From NCBI RefSeq assembly GCF_004358165.1, contig NZ_SMTG01000002.1, forward strand, positions 1,364,001 to 1,428,000: DNA of 64,000 nucleotides. Reading direction: 5' to 3'. The first letter of the stretch is position 1, and each line of letters opens with the position of its first letter. This document shows positions 36,207-45,104 of this stretch, in pieces. The translations under genes and the position numbers were made by a program. Below the pieces are notes generated by a model that saw nothing but the letters and a program-made list of their open reading frames with translations, did not search any database and was not told the DNA's origin. Source of the DNA: Luteimonas terrae. GTDB lineage: Bacteria > Pseudomonadota > Gammaproteobacteria > Xanthomonadales > Xanthomonadaceae.

Positions 36207-37548
36207 GCAGGCGCTCCCATAGCGCATGGGGAATTCGGTGTGCGTCTTCCTCGACGGCCAGCAGCCCGGCCACGTCGAGCTCGGAGGCGTCGAGCTGCGG
36301 CGCGATCTCGCGGGCGAAGCGCGCGACGATCGCGTCCTCGCGCCACTCGGGGCGCTTGGCCAGCGCCGCCATTGCCACGCGCGATTCGCGACCTTCGCCG
36401 ACGCACTCGAAGGGCTTGTGGTCCTGGTACTCCAGCAGCGCGTCGTAGCCCGGCACCTGCGCCGGATCGTCGAGCAGGTTGCGGCCGAAGATCGACACCA
36501 GTCGCGGCTTCGGCATGAATGGCGCGAGCGCCAGATACACGAAGTGGCACTTCGGACAGATGCCGCACCAGCGGTTCACCGGCCGCTCGCCGAGCAGATG
36601 GAAATTGCGGTTGCAGCTGGAGAAATGCGCGTCGTAGCGATCGGTCTTGGCGAACTGGCGCGCGACCGCGAGTTCCGACAGCGGGCGCAGCAGCGAGTAG
36701 TAATGCAGGTCCGCGGCCACGCGCGCCTGCACGTGATCGACGAAGGCCTTCTCGAACGCCCAGCCTTTCGACCACTGGTGGTTCACCTCGCCGGTGCCGG
36801 GGATCATGCTGCCGTAGCTGGCCGAGCGTTCGTTGGAGAACACCACCTGGTCCACGCCGTGCAGCACCGCGGCCAGCACGAGGATCGCCGAGTTGATCGC
36901 GGTGACCGGGATGTGCCCGTTCCACGCGCCCTGGCGGTTGTACTCGAACAGTTCCGGCGCGATCTGGCGGCCGATGTTGAGCGTCGGCAGACCGGTGCGC
37001 TCGGCACAGACGCGGATCAGCTGCGAGCCGCCGATCCAGCTGACGGTCTGTTCGATGCCCAACGCGCGCAGCGCTTCGATCGAGACCAGCGAATCCTTGC
37101 CGCCGCCGATCGCGACCAGCGCATGCGTGCGCAGATCGAGCGCGGGCGCTCCGGCAGTCGCAGTTGCGTCGTGCGGAAAGCGGATCTTCCCGTGCAGGTC
37201 CAGCCCGTTGCGATACGCGAACTCGCCGAGTCCATGCACGTACACGTCCTCGAGCAGCGCCGCGGTCTTCGCATCGATCGCATAGCCCTCGATGCGGATG
37301 TCGGTCGGCGCCGCGGCCTTGTAGTAGCTGACGCCGGCGATCAGGTGCAGCAGGCGCAGTGCCTGCGTCGCGGCTCCGAGGCGCGCGGCATCAAGTTCAA
37401 ATGGCGCGCCCGGCACGGTGACGGTTTCGATCAGCTCGGGACCGTCGTCGAAGGCGTAGCGCAGGCGCGCGACGCCGGTCGCGGCATCGAGGTCGCAATC
37501 GATGAAGCGGAAACTGCGCACCGCATTGCGGTCGAAGACAACACTCAT
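36187..37548 (-). CDS. murL: UDP-MurNAc-L-Ala-L-Glu epimerase
   Basis: Inverts the terminal L-Glu of UDP-MurNAc-L-Ala-L-Glu to D-Glu, replacing glutamate racemase MurI in Xanthomonas-type bacteria. 453 residues. An ATP-pyrophosphatase-like loop [10 protein letters not shown] (about 148-155) fits the ATP-dependent reaction known for MurL, and [17 protein letters not shown] gives a CxxC pair plus [11 protein letters not shown] upstream. Its ATG overlaps the lysAC stop (ATGA), and its end overlaps murD2, so all three are translated from one message. Confidence 0.88.
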   Translation of the reverse strand: MSVVFDRNAVRSFRFIDCDLDAATGVARLRYAFDDGPELIETVTVPGAPFELDAARLGAATQALRLLHLIAGVSYYKAAAPTDIRIEGYAIDAKTAALLEDVYVHGLGEFAYRNGLDLHGKIRFPHDATATAGAPALDLRTHALVAIGGGKDSLVSIEALRALGIEQTVSWIGGSQLIRVCAERTGLPTLNIGRQIAPELFEYNRQGAWNGHIPVTAINSAILVLAAVLHGVDQVVFSNERSASYGSMIPGTGEVNHQWSKGWAFEKAFVDHVQARVAADLHYYSLLRPLSELAVARQFAKTDRYDAHFSSCNRNFHLLGERPVNRWCGICPKCHFVYLALAPFMPKPRLVSIFGRNLLDDPAQVPGYDALLEYQDHKPFECVGEGRESRVAMAALAKRPEWREDAIVARFAREIAPQLDASELDVAGLLAVEEDAHRIPHALWERLRAHLAA

Positions 37549-40136
37549 TCCAGAACATCCTGCTGCGGCAACTGCCGCAGGTTGTAGGTATTGGCCATGA
37601 CGAAGCCGTAGGCGCCGGCATCGGCGATCAGCACCGTGTCGCCTTCGCGGATCGCTGCGGGCAGGCGGCGACGCGTCCCGAAGACATCGCTCGATTCGCA
37701 GATCGGACCGACGACTTCGACGGCCACGTCGTCCGCATCGTCGAGCCGCGTCAGATTGTGGATGCCATGCCAAGCGTCATACAGCGCCGGCCGCATCAGG
37801 CTGTGCATGCCGGCATCGACACCGACGCGGCGCGTGCCCAGCTTGTCGACGACCTGGGTGACGGTGGTCAGCAGCACGCCGGCTTCGGCGACGAGGTAGC
37901 GGCCGGGTTCGATCGCCAGGCGATAGCGCGGGTACTCGGCCTTGATCGCCGCCAGCCCCGCGGCCCAGGCCGAAATGTCGAAGGGCACGTCATCAGGGCG
38001 ATACGGGATCGGCAGACCGCCACCGATGTCGATCGTGTCGACGGTGCCGACCGCATCGGCGAACCCGGCCAGTTCGGCGTAGACCTCGCGCCAGTGTGCG
38101 ACGGTCTCGATGCCGCTGCCCAGGTGCGCGTGGATGCCGGTGATGCGCGCGTCGACTTCTTCGGCGGCGATCAGGAATTGATCGAACGCGCCCAGCGGCA
38201 GGCCGAACTTCGACGCCGCGCCGCCGGTGACCACCTTCGCGTGATGGCCATCGCCACGGCCCAGATCCAGACGCAGCCACAGGTCACGGCCGCGGAAGAT
38301 CTCGGGCCAGTGGCGCAGGGCTTCGACGTTGTCGACGGTCACCGTGACGCCGCGCGCGTAGGCGGCTGCGTACTCGGCGCGCGGCGCGAAGCTCGGCGTG
38401 AACAGCACGCGCGCGGGATCCAGATCCGGCAGCACCTCGAACACGTGGTCGAGCTCGCCCTGCGACACGCATTCCAGACCGAAGCCGGCCTCGACCAGCG
38501 TGCGCAGGATCGCCGGATGCGGATTGGCCTTGATCGCGAAGAAGCGGCGGTCAATCGCCTCGGCCGTCGACAGCGCGGCAGCGCGTTCGCGCACGGTCGG
38601 CAGGTGATAGACGTAGTGCGGGCGGCCCGGCTCGGCCAACGCCAACAGCGCGTCGCGCGCGCCCTGCCACCACTGTGGCGCGCGTTCGCGGCGGCCGTGG
38701 GCAATCTCGCGCCAGCTCGGGCCGAACACGGTCTCGTCGAACACCGGCATCGCGCCGCTGTCGATCAGCTCGGCATGCAGCACCGGCAGCAGGCCGTCGG
38801 CATCGGCCTCGTCGATGACAAAGGTCAGGTTGAGGTCGTTCGAGGACTGCGAGATCAGGTGCACGCGTTCCTTGCCGAACGTCGCCCAGACATCCGACAG
38901 CTTGTGCAGCAGGGAGCGCATGCCGCGGCCGACCAGCGTGATCGCCGCGCAGGGCGCGATGACCTTGACCCGGCAGACTTCGGCCAGATCGTCGGAGAGC
39001 CGCGCCAGCACATCGGTGCTGACCAGGTTCTCACTGGGGTCCAGCGAGACGGTGACGTTGGTTTCCGACGAACCAATGAGATCGACCGACAGACCGTGGC
39101 GCTTGAAGCGCTCGAACACGTCGGCGAGGAAGCCGACCTGCTGCCACATGCCGATGCCTTCCATCGACACCAGCACGATGCCGTTGCGGCGGCTGATCGC
39201 CTTGACGCCCGGTACCGGCTCGGCGCTGGCGTCGATCGCGGTGCCCGGCAGGTCCGGGCGTTCGGTATCGAGGATCGCCATCGGCACCCCGCCGTCGCGG
39301 CAGGGCTTGATCGAACGCGGATGCAGCACCTTGGCGCCGGTGGTCGCGATTTCCTGCGCTTCGGCGTAATCCAGTCGCGCGAGCAGGCGCGCGTCGGGCA
39401 CGTCTCGCGGGTTCGCGCTGAACATGCCGGGCACGTCGGTCCAGATCTCGACGCGGCGTGCGCCGAGCAGTGCGCCGAAATACGCGGCCGAGGTGTCCGA
39501 CCCGCCGCGGCCGAGAATCGCGGTGCCGCCATCGCCGTGTCGGGCGATGAAGCCCTGGGTCAGCAGCATGCGCGGCGCCTGCGCGGCGAAGCGCGTGCGC
39601 CAGTCGCCGTCGGGCTCGCGCCGGCAGTTCACCGACAAGCGCAGCGCCCAGTCGCTCTGGTTCGGCAGCGCGACCGCGTCCAGCCAGTCGCGCGCGTCGC
39701 ACCAGCCGAAATCCAGGCCCTGCGCCGCGAGATAGGCCGCACCGATCGTCGACGACAACAGTTCGCCCTGTCCGAGCACCTCGGCCTGCCAGTCCAGCGT
39801 GCGGGTCGTCGCGCGTGCATCGGTGGCCAGCGCCTGCAGCGCGGCGAGACGCGTGCCGAGCACGGCATCGACATTGAGTTCGAGTTCGGCGACGAATGCC
39901 CGGTGGCGCTCGACGAGCGCAGCCAAGCGCGCAGCCGAATCCGCGGCGCCGTCAGCGATCGCGGTCAATTCGTTGGTGACGCCCGACAGCGCCGACACCA
40001 CGACCAGCACCCGCGCACCCTGTTCTTCCGCCCGGCGTTTCGCCAACCGGCCGATGGTGTCCCAGCGGTGGCGGCGCGACACGGAAGTGCCGCCGAACTT
40101 GAGCACGATCCAGCGATCGTCGGAAGGAGATGACAT
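37545..40136 (-). CDS. lysAC: Bifunctional aspartate kinase / diaminopimelate decarboxylase
   Basis: 863-residue fusion of the first and last enzymes of the lysine pathway. Residues about 8-450 are aspartate kinase: KFGGTS (13-18), VVVSALSGVTNELT, GRGGSDTSAAYFGALL, then two ACT domains (VSMEGIGMWQQVGFLADVF; ITLVGRGMRS). From about 490 follows the PLP-dependent decarboxylase: PLP-Lys in FAIKANPHP (about 534), HLGSGIE, IDIGGGLPIPY, EPGRYLVAEAG and GPICESSDVF. This fusion is known from Xanthomonadaceae. It leads the operon before murL and murD2. Confidence 0.93.
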   Translation of the reverse strand: MSSPSDDRWIVLKFGGTSVSRRHRWDTIGRLAKRRAEEQGARVLVVVSALSGVTNELTAIADGAADSAARLAALVERHRAFVAELELNVDAVLGTRLAALQALATDARATTRTLDWQAEVLGQGELLSSTIGAAYLAAQGLDFGWCDARDWLDAVALPNQSDWALRLSVNCRREPDGDWRTRFAAQAPRMLLTQGFIARHGDGGTAILGRGGSDTSAAYFGALLGARRVEIWTDVPGMFSANPRDVPDARLLARLDYAEAQEIATTGAKVLHPRSIKPCRDGGVPMAILDTERPDLPGTAIDASAEPVPGVKAISRRNGIVLVSMEGIGMWQQVGFLADVFERFKRHGLSVDLIGSSETNVTVSLDPSENLVSTDVLARLSDDLAEVCRVKVIAPCAAITLVGRGMRSLLHKLSDVWATFGKERVHLISQSSNDLNLTFVIDEADADGLLPVLHAELIDSGAMPVFDETVFGPSWREIAHGRRERAPQWWQGARDALLALAEPGRPHYVYHLPTVRERAAALSTAEAIDRRFFAIKANPHPAILRTLVEAGFGLECVSQGELDHVFEVLPDLDPARVLFTPSFAPRAEYAAAYARGVTVTVDNVEALRHWPEIFRGRDLWLRLDLGRGDGHHAKVVTGGAASKFGLPLGAFDQFLIAAEEVDARITGIHAHLGSGIETVAHWREVYAELAGFADAVGTVDTIDIGGGLPIPYRPDDVPFDISAWAAGLAAIKAEYPRYRLAIEPGRYLVAEAGVLLTTVTQVVDKLGTRRVGVDAGMHSLMRPALYDAWHGIHNLTRLDDADDVAVEVVGPICESSDVFGTRRRLPAAIREGDTVLIADAGAYGFVMANTYNLRQLPQQDVLE

Positions 40137-40249
40137 CGAGGTGGGGTCTCGGATGGGAGGAGGCGTCCGTGCGGAATCGCGATCTGCGGTGGCAACGCGC
40201 GCGGTGACCGGCGATTCTAGCAACCCGCCCCCGCCCGCGAGAGACCTCG

Positions 40250-41119
40250 ATGCGCCGCCGTTACCTGCAACTGGACGTGTTCGCCGACCGGCCCGGCGCC
40301 GGCAATCCGCTCGGCGTCGTGATCGACGCGGACGGACTGGACGGCGCGGCGATGCAGGCGATCGCAAGCTGGACCAACCTGTCGGAAACCATCTTCCTGC
40401 TGCCGCCGGACGCGGGCGCCGATTACCGCGTGCGCATCTTCACCCCGCGCCAGGAGCTGCCGTTCGCCGGTCATCCCAGCGTCGGCGCGGCCTGGGCGGT
40501 GCTCGACCAAGGCCTTGCGATGCCGCGTGCGGGCGCGCTGGTGCAGCAATGCGCGGCCGGCCTGCTGCCGGTGCGGATCATCGGCGACGCCGCCGATTCG
40601 CGACCGTCGATCCGCGCACCGCGCGCGGTGCATCGCGCGACCCCGGACGGTGTCGAATCGCTGCTGGATGCCGTCCTGCGGTCGATGGGGGCCGGCGACG
40701 CCGCGCACGCCCTGCTCGACAACGGCCCGCGCTGGTGGTGCGTCGATCTGGTCGACGCCGTCGCCGTGCGGGCGCTGTCGCCGCCACTGCCCGAGATCTC
40801 GGCGCTATGCCTGGCCAGCGACGCGGTCGGCCTGGCAGTCTGCGGCCGCAGCGATGCCGACGATCACGCCCTCGCCGTGCGCGCGTTCTGCCCGCAGGAC
40901 GGCATCGCCGAGGATCCGGTCACCGGCAGCGCCAATGCCGCGATCGCCGCGTGGCTGCACATGGATCGCGCCGAGACCGGCGAGGTCGTCCGCTACGTCG
41001 CCAGCCAGGGACGCGAGCTGGGGCGCGACGGCCGTGTCGAGGTGGAGATCGATGCCGCGAGCGAAGTCTGGATCGGCGGCGCGGTGCAGGCGGTGATCCG
41101 CGGGACGTTCGACTGGTAG
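40250..41119 (+). CDS. PhzF family isomerase, copy 1
   Basis: 289-residue cytosolic protein of the two-domain diaminopimelate-epimerase-like PhzF fold. The N-terminal phrase LDVFADRPGAGNPLGVV, the catalytic Glu region NLSETIFLLP (about residue 47), FAGHPSVG, and the C-terminal EDPVTGSANAAIAAWL are all present and canonical. Most such proteins lie outside phenazine clusters, and their substrates are unknown; no other phz gene is nearby. Divergent from lysAC. A close tandem paralogue follows. Confidence 0.87.
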   Translation: MRRRYLQLDVFADRPGAGNPLGVVIDADGLDGAAMQAIASWTNLSETIFLLPPDAGADYRVRIFTPRQELPFAGHPSVGAAWAVLDQGLAMPRAGALVQQCAAGLLPVRIIGDAADSRPSIRAPRAVHRATPDGVESLLDAVLRSMGAGDAAHALLDNGPRWWCVDLVDAVAVRALSPPLPEISALCLASDAVGLAVCGRSDADDHALAVRAFCPQDGIAEDPVTGSANAAIAAWLHMDRAETGEVVRYVASQGRELGRDGRVEVEIDAASEVWIGGAVQAVIRGTFDW

Positions 41120-41263
41120 AAACCTGCTCGATGTCCTGCTGCGCTTGCCAGCTGGCACGCGTGCGGTGCTCGGAGTGCTCACGTACTAGACGTACGCTGC
41201 GCTTCCTGCGCTCCACCACGCACCATCTGGCTGCGCTCGCGACGGACCTCGAACAGGTTTCAA
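41118..41263. repeat. Imperfect palindrome between the phzF paralogues
   Basis: The outer arms GAAACCTGCTCGATGTCC and GGACCTCGAACAGGTTTC mirror each other, and similarity continues inward to a centre at CGTACTAGACGTACG (41182-41196). The whole 146-base gap is therefore one symmetric element, starting inside the stop codon of the first gene. Confidence 0.8.
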
Positions 41264-41303
41264 GGCTGCCGCTACACTGTCGCGCCGCGTGACGCCCCCT
41301 GCC

Positions 41304-42182
41304 ATGACATCTCGCCGCTTCGTCCAGGTGGACGTGTTCGCCGACCGGCCCGGCGCCGGCAATCCGCTGGCCGTGGTGCTCGATGCCGAAGGCCTCGACG
41401 ACGCCAGCATGCAGGCCATCGCCCGCTGGACGCGTCTGCCCGAGACGACGTTCGTGCTGCCGGCCACGTCCGGCGATGCGAGCTATCGCATCCGCATGTT
41501 CTCGCCGCGCCGCGAGGTGCCGTTCGCCGGGCACCCGAGCGTGGGCACCGCGCACGTCGTGCTCGAAGCCGGGCTCGCCGTGCCCCGCGAGGGCCTGCTG
41601 GTCCAGGACGGCATTGCCGGCAAGCTGCCGCTGGAAGTCGTCGGCGACGGCCCTACGCGCACGATCGCCGTGCGCACGCCGCGCGCGTCGGTCGTCGAGA
41701 CCGCATCGGCCGACGATCCCCGGCTGCGCGACGTGCTTGCCGCGATGCCGCTCGGCACGCTGCCGCCGGTGCTGATGGATGGCGGCCGCCGCTGGTGGCT
41801 GGCCGAACTCGCCAGCGAAGCGGACCTGCGTGCGGCGACGCCGGACTGGAACGCGATCGGCGCACTCGCCGACGCCACCGGCAGCATGGGCCTGTGCGCA
41901 TTCGCGCGCTCAGACGATCCCGTGCACCACCTCGCGGTACGCGCCTTGGTCGGCTCGACCGGGCATTTCGAAGACGCGGCCTCGGGCGCCGCGAATGCGA
42001 CGCTGGCCGCGTGGCTGGCCGATCGCGATGCCCTGCCCGGCCAGAACGGCCGCTACCGCATCAGCCAGGGGCGCGAGGTCGGACACGACGCGATCATCGA
42101 ACTACACGTCGACGACAACGGTGATGTCTGGTCGGGCGGTCGCGTGCAGACCGTGGTGCGCGGGACGATCGACTGGCGCTGA
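41304..42182 (+). CDS. PhzF family isomerase, copy 2
   Basis: 292-residue paralogue of the preceding gene, sharing VDVFADRPGAGNPLAVVLD, the Glu region RLPETTFVLP and FAGHPSVGTAHVVLE. The C-terminal loop reads FEDAASGAANATLAAWL where copy 1 has EDPVTGSANAAIAAWL, so the conserved PVTGS turn has changed and activity or substrate may differ. ATG at 41304 aligns with copy 1; a GTG at 41289 would add five residues. A TACACT hexamer (41273-41278) could serve as a separate -10 element. Confidence 0.87.
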   Translation: MTSRRFVQVDVFADRPGAGNPLAVVLDAEGLDDASMQAIARWTRLPETTFVLPATSGDASYRIRMFSPRREVPFAGHPSVGTAHVVLEAGLAVPREGLLVQDGIAGKLPLEVVGDGPTRTIAVRTPRASVVETASADDPRLRDVLAAMPLGTLPPVLMDGGRRWWLAELASEADLRAATPDWNAIGALADATGSMGLCAFARSDDPVHHLAVRALVGSTGHFEDAASGAANATLAAWLADRDALPGQNGRYRISQGREVGHDAIIELHVDDNGDVWSGGRVQTVVRGTIDWR

Positions 42183-42200
42183 AACGCCTGCTAGCCACGA

Positions 42201-42232
42201 CGTAGGATGGGTAGAGCGCAGCGAAACCCATC
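42201..42232 (+). repeat. Intergenic repeat family B, left arm
   Basis: 32-base copy, identical but for one base to the inverted copy at 42337-42368. The pair encloses 104 bases that contain no gene. Confidence 0.85.
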
Positions 42233-42336
42233 GTTGCCCTGCGCCCGCGTGCGGCGGCGATGACCGGGAGCTGGCCTTTCGCTTCCGGCCCAGTCGTCGC
42301 TTCGCCTGCTGCTCTGGCGCGCGCCCAACAAAACGC

Positions 42337-42368
42337 TGATGGGTTTCGCCGCGCTCTACCCATCCTAC
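42337..42368 (-). repeat. Intergenic repeat family B, right arm
   Basis: Inverted partner of 42201-42232 with a single mismatch. Together they could fold the RNA downstream of phzF copy 2 into a long hairpin. Confidence 0.85.
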
Positions 42369-42410
42369 GAAGCAAAAGCCGCTCCTACAGAAGACAGCAA
42401 AGCGCCGCGC

Positions 42411-42436
42411 CGATTTTCCGGCGCGGCGTGTTTTCA
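42411..42436 (-). terminator. Hairpin after osmC
   Basis: CGCCGCGCCG and CGGCGCGGCG pair around ATTTTC. It lies just past the osmC stop on the minus strand; T-rich runs on both sides suggest it could serve converging transcripts. Confidence 0.55.
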
Positions 42437-42441
42437 ATCCA

Positions 42442-42876
42442 TCAGCCCTCGAGTTCGGCGTCCAGCGTCAGCGGCACCGCCGACAGCGCCTTCGAGATCG
42501 GGCAATTCTGCTTGGCGTCGTCGGCGATCTCACGGAACTTCGCCGCCTCGATGCCCGGCACCTTGGCGCGCGTCTTCAGATGGATCGCGCTGAGCTGCGG
42601 GCCGCCGTCCATCGACAGGTCGACATCGGCGCGCGTGTCCAGCGACTCCGGCGGGAAACCCGCCTCGGTGAGCTTGGCCGACAGCGCCATCGTGAAGCAG
42701 CCTGCGTGCGCGGCGGCGATCAGTTCTTCGGGATTGGTGCCCTTCTCGTCGCCGAAGCGGGTGCCGAAGGCGTAGCGCGTGTCCGACAGCAGGCCGCTCT
42801 GCGGCGTGGACAGCGTGCCCTTGCCGGACTTCAGGTCGCCGGTCCAGCGGGCGGTGGCGTGGCGGGAAATACCCAT
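42442..42876 (-). CDS. OsmC family peroxiredoxin
   Basis: 144-residue cytosolic dimeric peroxidase that reduces organic hydroperoxides. The two redox cysteines stand in HAGCFTMALSAKL (about residue 60) and AKQNCPISKAL (about 124), with the OsmC-type FGDEKGTNPEELIAAAHAG before the first. The subfamily looks like OsmC rather than Ohr. Single gene, divergent from the DUF2784 gene. A thiol recycling partner is not nearby. Confidence 0.92.
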   Translation of the reverse strand: MGISRHATARWTGDLKSGKGTLSTPQSGLLSDTRYAFGTRFGDEKGTNPEELIAAAHAGCFTMALSAKLTEAGFPPESLDTRADVDLSMDGGPQLSAIHLKTRAKVPGIEAAKFREIADDAKQNCPISKALSAVPLTLDAELEG

Positions 42877-43002
42877 GCGCAGTGCTCCTCGTACGTGATC
42901 GTGAGTGGGCCGCAGACGGTAACGCCGCCCGCGTTACGCGCGCGTCCGCGTGACGCGTCGCAACACGCGCGGCCTTGACGTCGGCCGCGCGATGATCCGG
43001 CC

Positions 43003-43419
43003 ATGCCGCTGTCGCCTGCCCTTGCCGCCGTGCTCGCCGACATCGTGCTGACACTCCATGTCGGCATCGCGGTATTCGTCATCGGCATGACGCTCATAGT
43101 GCCGGTCGGCGGCTTTCGCGGCTGGCGCTGGGTGCGCGCATCCCGGCTGCGCTGGCTGCATGTCGGGCTGGTCGTCGTGATCGCCGTGCAGGCCTGGCTG
43201 GGGCGTCTGTGCCCGTTGACGATCTGGGAGCAGTGGCTGCGCATGCGCGCCGGACAACCCGCGTACGAGGGTTCGTTCGTCTCGTACTGGTTGTCGAAAG
43301 TGCTGTTTTTCGAGGCGCCGTGGTGGAGTTTCGTCGCCGCCTACAGTCTGCTGGTGCTGGTCGTCGCCGCGGCATGGTTCCGCTGGCCGCCGGAGCGTCG
43401 CCGCGCGCAGGCCGGGTGA
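43003..43419 (+). CDS. DUF2784 family membrane protein
   Basis: 138 residues with three to four membrane helices (LADIVLTLHVGIAVFVIGM, LHVGLVVVIAVQAWLG, FVAAYSLLVLVVAAAWF). The phrase LGRLCPLTIWEQWLRMRAG with its CPLT core, and EGSFVSYWLSKVLFFEAPWW, fit DUF2784, a family of unknown function. No partner genes are evident; it lies between osmC and the HU gene. Confidence 0.82.
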   Translation: MPLSPALAAVLADIVLTLHVGIAVFVIGMTLIVPVGGFRGWRWVRASRLRWLHVGLVVVIAVQAWLGRLCPLTIWEQWLRMRAGQPAYEGSFVSYWLSKVLFFEAPWWSFVAAYSLLVLVVAAAWFRWPPERRRAQAG

Positions 43420-43545
43420 CGTTTCCAAAAGCCCTGTTTTTTTGCGGTTTCCTATTGGCGCGCGTGTCGCGATGCCCTACATTCCGCTTGCCGGGTCGCT
43501 CGGCCAGGACACATCAACCAAATTCGACGAGGGAACCACACACTC

Positions 43546-43950
43546 ATGGCAACGAAGAAGGCCCCCACCAAGAAAGCCCCGGCCAAGAAGGCCGCTGCGC
43601 CGAAGAAGGCCGCCGCCGCGAAGCCGGCAGCACCGAAGCCGATCAAGGAAGCCCTGAGCAAGTCGGGCCTGGTCGCGCACATCGCAGAGTCCACCGGCGT
43701 TGCCGCCAAGGACGTGCGTTCGGTGTTCGCAGCGCTCGAAGGCGCCGTGCACGGTTCGATCAGCAAGAAGGGCGCGGGTTCGTTCACCCTGCCGGGTCTG
43801 CTGAAGATCACCTCGGTCAGCGTGCCGGCCAAGCCGAAGCGCAAGGGCATCAACCCCTTCACCAAGGAAGAGCAGTGGTTCGCCGCCAAGCCCGCCTCGG
43901 TCAAGGTCAAGGTGCGCCCGCTCAAGAAGCTCAAGGACGCTGCTGCCTGA
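43546..43950 (+). CDS. HU-family DNA-binding protein with lysine/alanine-rich N-terminal tail
   Basis: 134 residues. The first 32 are almost only Lys, Ala, Pro and Thr (MATKKAPTKKAPAKKAAAPK and on), like histone H1 tails or AlgP. The rest is an HU/IHF fold: LSKSGLVAHIAESTGVAAKD, KKGAGSFTLPGLLKI, and PKRKGINPFTKEEQ on the DNA-binding arm. Such fusions are known in Xanthomonadaceae and should compact DNA more strongly than plain HU. GAGGG lies upstream at a rather long 12-base spacing. Ends at a strong terminator. Confidence 0.92.
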   Translation: MATKKAPTKKAPAKKAAAPKKAAAAKPAAPKPIKEALSKSGLVAHIAESTGVAAKDVRSVFAALEGAVHGSISKKGAGSFTLPGLLKITSVSVPAKPKRKGINPFTKEEQWFAAKPASVKVKVRPLKKLKDAAA

Positions 43951-43973
43951 TTCCAGGCGACAAAGGTTCTTCG

Positions 43974-44005
43974 ATCGGGACGGCCTTGGCCGTCCCGATT
44001 TCGTT
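43974..44005 (+). terminator. Rho-independent terminator of the HU gene
   Basis: ATCGGGACGGCC pairs with GGCCGTCCCGAT (12-bp stem, TT loop), followed by TTCGTTT. Confidence 0.85.
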
Positions 44006-44359
44006 TCGGGGAGGCTCGTCTCGGTACACCTCAGGGAACGCCGATCAAGCCCGTTCTGGCTGGTCATTCCCGCGCCAAGGTCGCGCTGCGCTTTCCGATC
44101 AGCCGACATGGAGATGTCCAGCGCCTGTCGGGTGCCACGACCACCAGGCGGATATCGGGCCGCGACCGGGCGTGGTACCCGACAGACGCCCGAGCGATGC
44201 ATCCCTGGTCCGGCACTACACACGAGCACGTGTCCCCACTTGCGAACACGCACACAAGCCCCGATCCAGAGAAACGCCACCTGTCGCACACCGTGCACGC
44301 AGGTTGAATGCAGACCGCCGCAAGCTCGGCGCCGCTCTTTCCCTACCGGATGTCGACCG
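44006..44359. other. Gene-free spacer with an inverted repeat
   Basis: About 350 bases between the HU terminator and the DUF533 gene. CTGTCGGGTGCCACG (44125-44139) is mirrored with one mismatch by CGTGGTACCCGACAG (44171-44185), a 61-base stem-loop. The rest shows weak coding character in any frame and includes the upstream region of the next gene. Confidence 0.6.
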
Positions 44360-45001
44360 ATGAGTTTCCAGGGTTTTCTCAATCACCTGCTCACCTCCCA
44401 GGCCGGCGGCAAGCCCGGCAGCAGCCTGCTCAACGCCGATTTCGGCAAGGGCGCGGCCACCGGCGGTGCGCTGGGCCTGCTGCTGGGCAAGAACCGCAAG
44501 ACCCGCAAGCTGGCGACCTACGGCGGCCTCGCCGCGATCGGCGTGATGGCCTACAAGGCCTACGGCGATTACCAGAAGCAGCAGGCCGGGGTCGCCGCGC
44601 CAGCGCCGCAGACGGTCGACCGCCTGCCCGCCCCGCAGGTCGACATGCACAGCCAGGCCATCCTCAAGGCGCTGGTCGCCGCAGCCAAGGCCGACGGCCA
44701 CGTCGATGCGCGCGAACGCGAACTGATCGAAGGCGAGTTCAAGCGCATCGATGAAGGCGCCGATGTGCAGCGCTGGATCCATGCCGAGCTGGAGCGTCCG
44801 CTGGATCCGGCCGAGGTCGCCAGTGCGGCGAGCACGCCGGAGATCGCATCGGAAATGTATCTGGCGAGCGTGCTGGTCGCCGACGAGACCAACTTCATGG
44901 AGCGCAGCTATCTCGACGAACTCGCGCGCCAGCTCAAGCTCGCCCCCGAGCTCAAGACGCGTCTCGAAGCGGAAGTGAAGGCGAGCACCGAAGCGCGCTG
45001 A
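44360..45001 (+). CDS. DUF533 / TerB-like protein (YebE family)
   Basis: 213 residues. A Gly/Ala-rich hydrophobic stretch (KGAATGGALGLLLG ... ATYGGLAAIGVMAYKAYGDY) is followed by a linker and a helical TerB-like domain from about residue 90 (ILKALVAAAKADGHVDARER). The acidic KADGHVDARE turn is the metal-binding-like TerB signature. E. coli YebE is an envelope-stress-induced protein of unknown function. Stands alone. Confidence 0.87.
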   Translation: MSFQGFLNHLLTSQAGGKPGSSLLNADFGKGAATGGALGLLLGKNRKTRKLATYGGLAAIGVMAYKAYGDYQKQQAGVAAPAPQTVDRLPAPQVDMHSQAILKALVAAAKADGHVDARERELIEGEFKRIDEGADVQRWIHAELERPLDPAEVASAASTPEIASEMYLASVLVADETNFMERSYLDELARQLKLAPELKTRLEAEVKASTEAR

Positions 45002-45018
45002 TCGTGCGGCGTGCGTCC

Positions 45019-45047
45019 GGAACGGCCTGCCACGTGCAGGCCGTTCC
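45019..45047 (+). terminator. Hairpin after the DUF533 gene
   Basis: Perfect 12-bp stem GGAACGGCCTGC / GCAGGCCGTTCC with a CACGT loop. No U-tract follows. Confidence 0.5.
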
Positions 45048-45104
45048 GCGTCCGGAGTCTGCACGCTGACCCCGGCTTCGCATCCCGCCTGCGAGGCTGG
45101 ACGC

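Noticed and set aside
37758..40133. 790-codon plus-strand ORF
   Set aside because: Entirely antisense to lysAC, whose kinase and decarboxylase motifs are unambiguous.
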